A stretch of 64,000 nucleotides of DNA, taken from contig NZ_FCOG02000025.1 in NCBI RefSeq assembly GCF_001544975.2, positions 31,467 through 95,466 on the forward strand, in the 5' to 3' direction. A program made the position numbers and the translations under genes. The stretch comes from Caballeronia arationis. Its GTDB lineage: Bacteria > Pseudomonadota > Gammaproteobacteria > Burkholderiales > Burkholderiaceae. The notes beneath the pieces are model-generated. The model was not told the DNA's origin, made no database searches, and worked only from the letters and a program-made list of their open reading frames with translations. Of this stretch, positions 57,325 to 64,000 are shown one piece after another (position 1 is the stretch's first letter; each line of letters opens with the position of its first letter).

Positions 57325-58068
57325 TCAGGCGTTCGTGGTCGAGGGTTCGGTCGCACGCAGGCGCGGCAGCAGGCGGTCGAATTCGCGCTTCACGAGGCCG
57401 TAGCATTCGCATGCACGCGCTTCGAGTCCTTCGCGATCGACGACCTTGATGCAGCCGCGGCTGTGATGAATGAGGCCTGCATCGTGCAGCTTGCCGGCCG
57501 CTTCGGTCACGCCTTCACGGCGCACGCCCAGCATGTCCGCAATCAGTTGCTGCGTGACTTGCAGTTCGTTCGACGCGGTGCGGTCGATCTCGATCAGAAG
57601 CCAGCGGCAAAGTTGCTTGTTGAGCGAGTGGTGCCGGTTGCATGCCGCCGTTTGCGCGACTTGCGTGAGCAGCGCCTGCATGTAGAGCAGCATCAGGCGG
57701 CGCAGGAAGTCAGAGCGGCCGAACTGCTCGCGCAGTGCCTGCGCGCTCATCCGGTACGCGAAGCCGGGGCATTGCACCTGCACGCGCGTTGGCATCGTTT
57801 CGCCGCCCGTGAGGACCGGCACGCCCGTCATGCCTTCGCGGCCCACTGCGGCGATCTCGACGGAACCGCCGTCTTCCATCGTATGCAGCAGCGAGATGAT
57901 CGCGGTGGTGGGGAAATAAACGTGATGAATGCGCTGGCCCGAATCACACAGCAGTTGTTCGGTGCGAAGTTGAACGAGTTCGAGGTGCGGCGTAAGTGCT
58001 TGCCATTCGTGCGCCGGAAGCGCGCCCAGCAAATGGTTTCCATGCAGGTCGGACTGGAGGGTCAGCAT
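57325..58068 (-). CDS. Crp/Fnr-family transcriptional regulator
   Basis: A 247-residue protein with a cNMP-type beta-barrel (about 20-130, including a YFPTTAIISLLHTMEDGGSVEIAAVGREGMTG-type region at 60-90) and a C-terminal winged helix-turn-helix (VTQQLIADMLGVRREGVTEAAGKL, about 172-195). Cys residues of Fnr [4Fe-4S] type are not present in the right pattern. Its start is chosen at the ATG at 58068, after AGAGA; an upstream ATG at 58095 is possible. It lies 41 bases upstream of the wcaJ-like gene in the same direction, so it may control exopolysaccharide initiation. Confidence 0.85.
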   Translation of the reverse strand: MLTLQSDLHGNHLLGALPAHEWQALTPHLELVQLRTEQLLCDSGQRIHHVYFPTTAIISLLHTMEDGGSVEIAAVGREGMTGVPVLTGGETMPTRVQVQCPGFAYRMSAQALREQFGRSDFLRRLMLLYMQALLTQVAQTAACNRHHSLNKQLCRWLLIEIDRTASNELQVTQQLIADMLGVRREGVTEAAGKLHDAGLIHHSRGCIKVVDREGLEARACECYGLVKREFDRLLPRLRATEPSTTNA

Positions 58069-58952
58069 GATTTTTTCTCTCGTAACTTCGCGCATTGCGC
58101 TTCACTATTTTTTTACTGGCGCAAATCGTTCGAGAAGTGTCGGTGCGACTGCTTCTGAAACTTTTCATCGCCAGCCCCGTAGCAACCCCGCCGTCGCTTG
58201 ATTGTGTTGTTCTTTGCGTCGTGCCTGGTTGCGCCACTCATTTAGCGAGGACCGTGCCAATCGGGGCAACGCCAATGCCACCATGGGGCCACTTAAAAAA
58301 GGCCATCCTTGACGCAGCGCAGCGAAGCGTTTTTGTTTCAGTCTTGAACATCGCTGGTCTTAGGAATCGTGGCCGATTGGCCTCCGTTTTGTCTGTCAAA
58401 TGCCCGCCAGACGGGCATTCCAGCTTTTGTCCCTCCGTCCGACAAGCCTCTCGTGCCTGACCCCCTCCGAATCGCCCCCTCCTTTTGTAGGGAGTTTGAA
58501 AAATGATTCATTCGTGTTCCATCCGCTGCGTGCCCTATCGAACGCAGCCGGTTCCGGAGCAGCCCTGAATCACCCGCAGCGCCTTGCAGGCCGGGCCGAA
58601 GGCCCGCCGGGCGGCGCATTGCACCGGATTGCACGGTTTGCCGTAAATGTTTCGCAGAGGGCACCCGCACGGTGCGGCCGGGAGTTGCAGCAAAGAAATG
58701 CCGCGAACCTGGCAGCGTCCGCCGAAGCACGCTGATAGGGCATGAGCGGGCCGATCGGGTAATCGTGTCCGCTCTTTTGGGTCGACAGGCAACGTTTGCG
58801 CGCTGCACCTAGCCTGGGCGAACCGGCTCGCTTGCGTGCGTCGACTCGGCGCGCACGGAAATGTTTCACTTGGCGACAGTGCGTACGACCGTTCTGCGGA
58901 GTCCCTGCTATTTCGCTTTGCAGCATTGATGAATCAGGCCTCAGCGGAGCAT
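58069..58952. other. Long gene-free region between crp-like gene and DUF1839
   Basis: About 880 bases without a convincing gene. It contains a hairpin (ATGCCCG/CGGGCAT, 58400-58418) and a 21-codon frame with a good ribosome site at 58503-58568. It probably holds the control region of the crp-like gene, but no clear promoter was found. Open frames on both strands lack ribosome sites and normal composition. Confidence 0.5.
58503..58568 (+). CDS. Possible 21-residue small protein
   Basis: A frame MIHSCSIRCVPYRTQP... of 21 residues with an AGGGAG site eight bases before the ATG and a stop at 58568. It has two cysteines and several prolines. There is no homology evidence; it may be chance, and is listed because the ribosome site is good within a long gene-free region. 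Confidence 0.2.
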   Translation: MIHSCSIRCVPYRTQPVPEQP

Positions 58953-59987
58953 TCAGCACACCATTGCCGCGAGCACGGGGACCGTACGCTCATAAGCGCG
59001 TTCGAGCACGTCGAAAGATGCTTCGCAGTGATCGCGCCGCTGCCGCGAAAGCGCGCGAGCGAGCTTGCATTGCAGCACCATCGATTCGCTCGCGATCTTC
59101 TGCGCGCTCACGTGCGCTTCGTGAGGGATGTCGAAGCCCTGCTTGCGCATCCAGCCGAGGTAATGCGCGAGGAACTCGAAGTTCGATCCCAGTTGCCGCA
59201 TCACGTTGGACGAATACTGCTGCACGTAGGGCTCGCCTCGCTCGAGCATCGTTTCGACGTGGCCGGGAAACGCCGCGCGCCAGCTGCTCACCGGGTTGCC
59301 TGAAGGACGCCGCAGCAGATGCGCGCAAAGCGTATCGGCGGAAACTTCAGCGAGCGCGGTGCCCGTGAGCGCTTCCCGCGCATGCTTCACGAATTCCACA
59401 TGCGGAAAGAGCTCGCCTGCCGCGCCCTCGACGTCCGCGCGATGCAGCACGCGGTCGTAGTCGTCGCCAGCGAGCACGTAGTAGCCCGTGTTGTGGAAAT
59501 AGCCGAGACGCCGCGCTTCCGGATCGATGGCGTCGACGCCGATGGTGGTCTTCACGTGCGCACGGTGGTACGCGATCGAGCGCGTGTCGGGCAGGTGGAA
59601 CGCGTCCACTTCGATGAGCACGGTGTTCGCGCGACGCGTCTGCGTGAGCACGCGTTCCTCGAGCGAATCGAAGATCGACAACTCCTGCACCTGCAGGCCG
59701 AAGAGCTTGTCGATGTCGTCGAGAGGCAGGCGCGGCAGCGTGAACTGGTCGTCCTCGAAGTCCTGCGTGACGGTGAAGGCGAGCGCGGAGCGCGGCTCGA
59801 AACCGTAACCGTGAAGCAACTCGATCCACAGATCGACGTGGGAGTCGGTGTCGTGCCAGATGCGCTCGCCGCGATGCAGCGCATGCGTTTGATGGCGACG
59901 CGCGCGCACCTTCAGCGGATCGAGACTGACAACGCGCGCACGGCCCGGATCGGAGCCGGATGCATTGGTGACATGGAACGCGCTCAT
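58953..59987 (-). CDS. DUF1839 family protein
   Basis: A 344-residue cytoplasmic protein without signal or membrane segments, matching in its WIELLHGYGFEPRSALAF, LFGLQVQELSIFDSLEE, VLIEVDAFHLPDT and GYFHNTGYYVLAGDDYD segments the DUF1839 family as I recall it. DUF1839 genes are often found next to amino acid:carrier-protein ligase and acyl-carrier genes in Burkholderia and rhizobia; none is here. The start is the ATG at 59987, which overlaps the stop of a 31-codon upstream frame (ATGA); a longer frame to 60224 is out of register with that leader. Function is unknown. Confidence 0.75.
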   Translation of the reverse strand: MSAFHVTNASGSDPGRARVVSLDPLKVRARRHQTHALHRGERIWHDTDSHVDLWIELLHGYGFEPRSALAFTVTQDFEDDQFTLPRLPLDDIDKLFGLQVQELSIFDSLEERVLTQTRRANTVLIEVDAFHLPDTRSIAYHRAHVKTTIGVDAIDPEARRLGYFHNTGYYVLAGDDYDRVLHRADVEGAAGELFPHVEFVKHAREALTGTALAEVSADTLCAHLLRRPSGNPVSSWRAAFPGHVETMLERGEPYVQQYSSNVMRQLGSNFEFLAHYLGWMRKQGFDIPHEAHVSAQKIASESMVLQCKLARALSRQRRDHCEASFDVLERAYERTVPVLAAMVC

Positions 59988-60079
59988 GCTGTTACCTCGA
60001 GGCGAACCGTCATACGTGCGATGCAGTAGCGCGCGACGTTCAAGTGCGCGACGCTGCCTACATCGGTGGCGGTGTTCAT
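59984..60079 (-). CDS. 31-residue leader ORF overlapping the DUF1839 start
   Basis: A short frame (MNTATDVGSVAHLNVARY...LEVTA) with a GGGAAAA site upstream and a stop that overlaps the DUF1839 start codon by four bases. The overlap suggests translational coupling. It may be a control peptide or the degraded tail of a lost upstream gene such as a carrier protein; its sequence fits no family I know. Confidence 0.4.
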   Translation of the reverse strand: MNTATDVGSVAHLNVARYCIARMTVRLEVTA

Positions 60080-60398
60080 GTGGATTTTCCCATGTCGGTG
60101 AGGGTAGCGCGAGCGGCAAAACGCAATAGCCGATGCGCTTTTGAAGGCGCGGCAGGCAAGTGCTTATGTCATACGTGAAACGCGCGCAAAGCCGCGCCGG
60201 GCCCGTCAAGAAGCCCGCATGCATGAGATGCCTGTCGCCATGACGTCGTTCCCCGCGACGTCATGTGTGGTTGGGCTTATTTAACGAATCCGCATGCTGG
60301 AGCGTCGGTGCGATGGCGCACTGATTAACGCCTCTCCGGGACGTAACGTGTAGACGTCGCAACGCCGGCCTGATGCCGTCAGCATGGAGACCAAATTA
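60080..60398. other. Divergent intergenic region with inverted repeat
   Basis: Separates the DUF1839 unit (minus) from the GNAT gene (plus) and holds the 10-bp inverted repeat at 60239-60265. No gene is seen. Confidence 0.5.
60239..60265. repeat. 10-bp perfect inverted repeat, possible operator
   Basis: CATGACGTCG (60239-60248) and CGACGTCATG (60256-60265) are perfect complements around TTCCCCG. There is no T-run on either side, so an operator shared by the two divergent genes is more likely than a terminator. Confidence 0.5.
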
Positions 60399-60932
60399 AT
60401 GAACTGGAAAACACTGGACTTCGAACAACTCACCGCCCGCGAGCTGTATCTGATTCTGCGCGCGCGTAGTGCCGTGTTCGTCGTCGAACAGTCGCACGTG
60501 CATCTCGATGCCGACGGCCGCGATGAAAGCGCCGTGCATGTGTTCGCAACCGAGGACATGACGCGGCCGATGCCCGTGCTCGCGTATGCGCGCATTCACG
60601 AAGGCGATGTCGAGGATCCCGAAGTGGTGGTCGACAAGATCCTGACGAGTCCGCTTCGGCGCGGCGACGGGACCGCGGAGGTGCTCATCGAACGCGTGCT
60701 CGCGGTGGCGGCGGAGCGCTGGCCGGGCCGTCGCGTGCGGATCTCGGCGCCGGTGAGCCTGCGTGAATTCTACGAAGCGTTCGGCTTTCGCAAGACGGAA
60801 GGTCCGTTCCTCGACCACGGCATGCCGTTCATTGGACTGACAAGAAAAAGCCGCCAGTCGCGCGATACCGCGGGACCTGCAAAATCGCAGGGCGTACGTG
60901 CAGGCGCGTTCGACACGTTCGAGCTGCTCTGA
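60399..60932 (+). CDS. GNAT acetyltransferase, ElaA-like
   Basis: A 177-residue GNAT-family protein. ElaA-type pattern: the N-terminal LTARELYLILRARSAVFVVEQ, then PVLAYARI and a PLRRGDGTAEVLIERVL region standing in for the acetyl-CoA loop, and SLREFYEAFGF near the C-terminus with GPFLDHGMPFIGL. The substrate is unknown. The start at 60399 is nine bases from GGAG; an ATG at 60384 is in frame but overlaps that site. The last 30 residues are an extra basic tail. Confidence 0.82.
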   Translation: MNWKTLDFEQLTARELYLILRARSAVFVVEQSHVHLDADGRDESAVHVFATEDMTRPMPVLAYARIHEGDVEDPEVVVDKILTSPLRRGDGTAEVLIERVLAVAAERWPGRRVRISAPVSLREFYEAFGFRKTEGPFLDHGMPFIGLTRKSRQSRDTAGPAKSQGVRAGAFDTFELL

Positions 60933-61053
60933 CCTCCGCCGCCGAAACATCACAAGGAAGAACCCACCGGAACCCAAGGCGAGCCGCGACGCGATCCGAG
61001 CCACGATTCACTCATACGATTCACGCCGATCCCCGTCCCTCGACCCGGACCTC

Positions 61054-62199
61054 ATGAAAATCGTCCACCTCGCCAACCATGCGCAAACGATCGGCAACGG
61101 CACCGTCAACATGATGGTGGACCTTGCCTGCGTACAGGCACGCACGGGCCATGACGTGGTGGTGGCGTCGTCGGGCGGAGGCTTCGAGCCGCTCTTGCGG
61201 CGCCATGGCATCAATCACGTGCTGCTGCAGCAGTCGCGACAACCGTGGCGTGTGCCATCGATGGTCGCGGGCTTCAATCGTCTCATCGATCGTTTCGATC
61301 CCGACATCGTTCACGCGCACATGATGACGGGCGCGCTCGTCTCGCGCTTCGCAGGAATGCGGCGGCGCTTCGCGCTCGTCACGACCGTGCATCACGAATT
61401 CCAGAAGAGCCCGTCGATCGTGCGCTGCGGCGACCGCATGGTCGCGGTGAGCGAGGCCGTCGCGGCGTCGCTCGTCGAGCACGGCATGCTGCCCGAACGG
61501 CTTTCCGTGGTGAGAAATGGCGCCGTCGATGCGCCGCGCCTCATCTGCCGTCCGGCCGCGCGGCCCGTTCGTCTGAAGCATCCCAACGTGCTCTCGGTGG
61601 CGGGCATGTTCCGCAGGAAAGGCATCGCGGACCTGCTGCACGCGTTCGCTCAGGTTTGCTCGGAGGCGCGCGACGCGCCCGAGTTCATGAAAGACCCGCA
61701 CCTGTACCTGGTCGGCGACGGTCCGGATCGCATGTCGATGGAAGAGCTCGCGGCAGAACTCGGCATCTCGGATGCCGTGCACTTCGTCGGGTTCGTGGCG
61801 GACCCGCGCCCGTATCTCGCGCAGACCGATGTCTTCGCGCTGGCTTCGCACTCCGATCCGTGTCCGCTCGCGATCGCCGAAGCGCGCGAGGCGGGTTGCG
61901 CGATCGTCGGCACGCGCGCCGGCGGCATCCCGGAACTGCTCGAAGGCGGCGCGGCCGGCGTGCTCGTCGATCCGGGCGAGCCGCAGCAGCTCGCCACCAA
62001 GTTGCGCTGGCTCCTGATGGACACGCACGCGCGGGCGCAACTCGGCGCGCGCGCGAAGCGCAATCTCGAGAGCCTGTCGGTCGAGCGCGTCGCCCGCGAG
62101 TACATGGCGATCTACCAGCGCACGCTTGCCGAGCGCGTGGCGATGGACGAGCGGCGTGCAGCGCAGGGCGCGCGGCGTGCCCCGGACGGTGCGATATGA
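61054..62199 (+). CDS. GT4-family glycosyltransferase
   Basis: A 381-residue GT-B glycosyltransferase of the retaining GT4 family. N-terminal Rossmann half: KIVHLANHAQTIGNG, GHDVVVASSGGGFEPLLRR, DIVHAHMMTGALVSRF and VHHEFQKSP; C-terminal half: LSVAGMFRRKGIADLLHAF, YLVGDGPDRMSMEELA and the donor-sugar motif EAREAGCAIVGTRAGGIPELLEGG. The donor is probably a nucleotide hexose; role in polysaccharide or LPS is inferred only from class. It stands without other polysaccharide genes, 121 bases after the GNAT gene. A terminator follows at 62272-62297. Confidence 0.88.
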   Translation: MKIVHLANHAQTIGNGTVNMMVDLACVQARTGHDVVVASSGGGFEPLLRRHGINHVLLQQSRQPWRVPSMVAGFNRLIDRFDPDIVHAHMMTGALVSRFAGMRRRFALVTTVHHEFQKSPSIVRCGDRMVAVSEAVAASLVEHGMLPERLSVVRNGAVDAPRLICRPAARPVRLKHPNVLSVAGMFRRKGIADLLHAFAQVCSEARDAPEFMKDPHLYLVGDGPDRMSMEELAAELGISDAVHFVGFVADPRPYLAQTDVFALASHSDPCPLAIAEAREAGCAIVGTRAGGIPELLEGGAAGVLVDPGEPQQLATKLRWLLMDTHARAQLGARAKRNLESLSVERVAREYMAIYQRTLAERVAMDERRAAQGARRAPDGAI

Positions 62200-62232
62200 G
62201 CCGGAATCCCGCGCGCGACATGCCACCGCCGT

Positions 62233-62252
62233 GCCGCCCGGATCCGGGCGGC
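62233..62252. repeat. 20-base perfect palindrome
   Basis: GCCGCCCG, GATC, CGGGCGGC is its own complement. It lies between the glycosyltransferase stop and its terminator. Confidence 0.5.
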
Positions 62253-62271
62253 GACCGGACATCGAATCTTG

Positions 62272-62297
62272 CGGCGATCCTTACGGATCGCCGTTTT
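62272..62297 (+). terminator. Intrinsic terminator of the glycosyltransferase gene
   Basis: CGGCGATCC (62272-62280) pairs with GGATCGCCG (62285-62293) around TTAC, followed by four T. Confidence 0.8.
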
Positions 62298-62899
62298 GCA
62301 TTCAGGCGGCACGAAATCGTTTGCGCGGCAATGCAGCACAGTTACCGGGCGCACGTGAGCAGACAATACGCCCTTCTGCAAGCCAAAGCGTTCGGGTGCG
62401 CACAGAAGGACCAGTGGATGCTTGGTCAAATGAATGCGAGACCGATTCGATTTCCGAAACGATTCGAGACTCGCCGCGCAAGCGGAACATGCCTCGCCGC
62501 CTTTCTTCAGTTTCACTGACGAAAGGCGGCGTGTGCGCGGACGATCGCCGTGATTCGTCCGACGAAGCAGGCGCGACAAACGAGGCTGTTGAAGCCGATG
62601 AAGCTGACGATTCCGAGCGTCGCTTCCAACGTGAGCGGGCAGAGAGCGGGAGGGAAGGTCGCGGTGGATACACAAAGGGCGCGGGGCGATATGTGCGGAC
62701 GACCGCTGTTGCGGACGAATCGAGAGGGAATACCCTGTCAGGACTTTCCCAACTGGATTTCGAATGAGCGAAGACGCAACGTATCAGGCACGGCAAATGC
62801 CCCTTGGGGGCCGTTGCCGAGCTTTTCGCAGCTTGGGGAAGCGCGAAGGCGATGCGCGAGAGGCATACGGCTACGGTCATGCGCAAGGGGAGAAGCGTG

Positions 62900-63637
62900 A
62901 TGGATGAAAACAAAGAGCGGTCGCTGGTGGCGAAGGTGATGGACGGGCTCGTCTCCGGCATCGTCGAGCAGAAATATGGCGCGATACTGCCGCCACAGGA
63001 CATTTTGTCCAAGGAATTCGACGTCAGCCGCACCGTAATGCGCGAGGCGCTCAGTATGCTGCTCGCCCGCCATATGCTCGACGTGAGGCCGAAGACCGGC
63101 ACGCGCATCCGCCCGATGAGCGACTGGCGGCTGATCGACGAGGATGTGGTGAGCTGGCGCTTTCGTGCAAAGCCGGATCAGACGTTTCTCCGCGATGTAA
63201 TCGAATTCCGTATGCTGATCGAGCCGCGCGCGGCAGCGCTTGCTGCGGTGCGTGCGACGCCCGAGGAGGTCGCCGGCATCCGCGATGCGCTCGACTCGCT
63301 CGGGCGCCTGCAGGTCGGCGAACCGGAATACCAGGCCGCCGACGAGGCGCTGCACACGCGCATTGTCGGCGCGAGCGGCAACCAGTTCTTCCGCCAGATG
63401 ACCGCGATCGTGCGCGGTGCGCTGGTGACGGTAAATCCGATCGTCGACGGCATCGAGTCGGTGCGGGAGGCCACGCTCGCAGCGCAGCGCAGCGTGGTCG
63501 AGGCGATCGAGGCAAAGGACGCCCAGGGCGCCGAGCGCGCGACACGCGCGCTGATCGGTATGGCCGCCGAGGAAGTGGGGCGTGCGTTCGCGCTGGATCG
63601 AAGCGGCGAAAATCCGCCGATCGGGGCGTCGGCTTGA
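62900..63637 (+). CDS. GntR/FadR-family (FCD) transcriptional regulator
   Basis: A 245-residue regulator. The N-terminal GntR winged helix (about 8-75) has ILSKEFDVSRTVMREALSMLLARHML and VRPKTGTRIRP; the FCD ligand-binding domain starts near FLRDVIEFRMLIEPRAAALAA, with a metal-binding-type histidine in DEALHTRIVGASGN. FCD regulators respond to sugar acids and other small carboxylates, though no catabolic gene lies in reach here. The start is fixed by AAGGGGAG, eight bases before the ATG; the frame is open to 62804 without a site. Followed 50 bases later by the IS4-type end. Confidence 0.88.
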   Translation: MDENKERSLVAKVMDGLVSGIVEQKYGAILPPQDILSKEFDVSRTVMREALSMLLARHMLDVRPKTGTRIRPMSDWRLIDEDVVSWRFRAKPDQTFLRDVIEFRMLIEPRAAALAAVRATPEEVAGIRDALDSLGRLQVGEPEYQAADEALHTRIVGASGNQFFRQMTAIVRGALVTVNPIVDGIESVREATLAAQRSVVEAIEAKDAQGAERATRALIGMAAEEVGRAFALDRSGENPPIGASA

Positions 63638-63688
63638 AAAGCGTCTGAAGATCGAGCGGTGCTGTAAAGAAACCGGGGCTTGCCCCTA

Positions 63689-63720
63689 ATGCCGTTCAGT
63701 TAAGCACTGGACGGCATTTT
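63689..63720 (+). terminator. Terminator-like hairpin in the IS end
   Basis: ATGCCGTTCAGT (63689-63700) pairs with ACTGGACGGCAT (63706-63717) with one wobble, followed by TTTT. It could end gntR transcripts and shield the transposase gene from read-through. Confidence 0.6.
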
Positions 63721-63778
63721 AATTTTGGTGCGGGAAGTGGTTGTAAACGTTGCGCCGAGCTGTTAACTTTTCGGAGCG

Positions 63779-64000
63779 ATGCTTGCCAGCCACCTCACCT
63801 ACCTGATCGAAGCGCAGCAGCCGGCCGACCTGCGACAGTTGGCCGAACATCTGCCCTACGAGTGGATCGACCGTGCGGTCCAGGCGACCGGCACAGCGAG
63901 TATCCGGCGCCGTCGCCTACCGGCTGAACAGGTGGTGTGGCTGGTGATCGCACTGGCAATGTACCGGCACTGGTCGATCAGCGAGGTGCTCGACAGTCTC
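63779..64000 (+). CDS. IS4-family transposase, N-terminal part
   Basis: The first 74 codons of a transposase running off the right edge. It matches the IS4 N-terminal domain: LPYEWIDRAVQATGTASIRRRRLPAEQVVWLVI, close in pattern to the RKRRLPLEMMVW region of IS4, followed by ALAMYRHWSISEVLDSL. The DDE catalytic domain would lie beyond the window. The start is the ATG at 63779, preceded by CGGAG. Whether it is intact cannot be judged. Confidence 0.85.
   Translation, partial: MLASHLTYLIEAQQPADLRQLAEHLPYEWIDRAVQATGTASIRRRRLPAEQVVWLVIALAMYRHWSISEVLDSL

Larger units (their letters stand above)
62200..62899. other. 700-base gene-free region before the GntR regulator
   Basis: Contains a perfect 20-base palindrome (62233-62252), the glycosyltransferase terminator (62272-62297) and about 600 bases with no gene I can support; open frames on both strands lack ribosome sites. 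It may hold the GntR promoter and operators or the wreck of a lost gene. Confidence 0.5.
63687..64000 (+). mobile_element. Left end of an IS4-family insertion sequence (cut by window edge)
   Basis: It begins with TAATGCCGTTCAGTTAAG, closely like the 18-base terminal repeat of IS4 as I remember it, 50 bases after the GntR stop. The transposase gene inside is truncated by the window edge, so the right end and target duplication cannot be seen. Confidence 0.75.

Noticed and set aside
58338..58959. Overlapping minus-strand frames of 129 and 156 codons
   Set aside because: Arg/Pro/Ala-rich, no ribosome site, no recognisable domain; treated as non-coding.
62302..63108. A 268-codon minus-strand frame across the gntR start
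   Set aside because: Ser/Arg/Ala-rich shadow without a ribosome site; overlaps the well-supported GntR gene.

Overview
The window is high-G+C DNA from a betaproteobacterium of the Burkholderiaceae, most likely Burkholderia, Paraburkholderia or Caballeronia. I base this on recognised gene content and order (scpB-rluB, rimP-nusA-infB-rbfA-truB, marR-NodT-emrA-emrB, typA, odhA-odhB-odhL, zapE), a DUF2844/DUF3443 pair and a FadE-type beta-oxidation operon. No database search was possible. The window is mostly conserved core chromosome with a more variable right end. I found no prophage, plasmid origin or CRISPR array.

Layout. 1-9700: the end of a DUF2844/DUF3443 secreted-protein pair, bamC, an ABM-domain monooxygenase, several small secreted or unknown proteins, a YdcF-like membrane protein, an orphan IS5-type N-terminal-domain protein, then a LysR regulator with an aminotransferase. 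10100-20000: chromosome segregation (scpB), rRNA modification (rluB) and the translation/transcription operon rimP-nusA-infB-rbfA-truB, which begins with a promoter and an intrinsic-terminator leader that looks like an attenuator. 20000-25020 (minus): a tripartite drug-efflux operon headed by its MarR regulator. 25390-34580: typA, then the 2-oxoglutarate dehydrogenase operon odhA-odhB-odhL with a structured leader matching the known context of the Burkholderiales sucA RNA motif, then zapE. 34718-37100: a second orphan IS5-type N-terminal-domain protein, DUF2147, a SurE nucleotidase and a small unknown gene.

37217-46195 (minus) is a tight operon fadE-fabG-maoC-thiolase-fadD-DUF1571, with two 4-base ATGA overlaps. 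It encodes every step from fatty acid to acetyl-CoA, using a MaoC hydratase and a FabG-type dehydrogenase in place of the fused FadB enzyme. Next come an MFS carboxylate transporter, two nearly identical tRNA-Leu(CAG) genes behind a near-consensus promoter, then rnr, rlmB, an AmpD-like amidase, a SirB2 protein and rpiA.

54100-64000 is more accessory: an orphan GAF histidine kinase, a WcaJ/BceB-type exopolysaccharide-initiating transferase beside a Crp-family regulator, a DUF1839 gene preceded by a 31-codon overlapping ORF, an ElaA-like acetyltransferase, a lone GT4 glycosyltransferase, a FadR-type GntR regulator and the left end of an IS4-family insertion sequence cut by the window edge. The best targets for follow-up are the two RNA leaders (13338-13535 and 27482-27557), the two orphan transposase-domain proteins, the FadB-independent beta-oxidation operon with its DUF1571 partner, and a gene-free stretch ending in tandem terminators (2745-3070).
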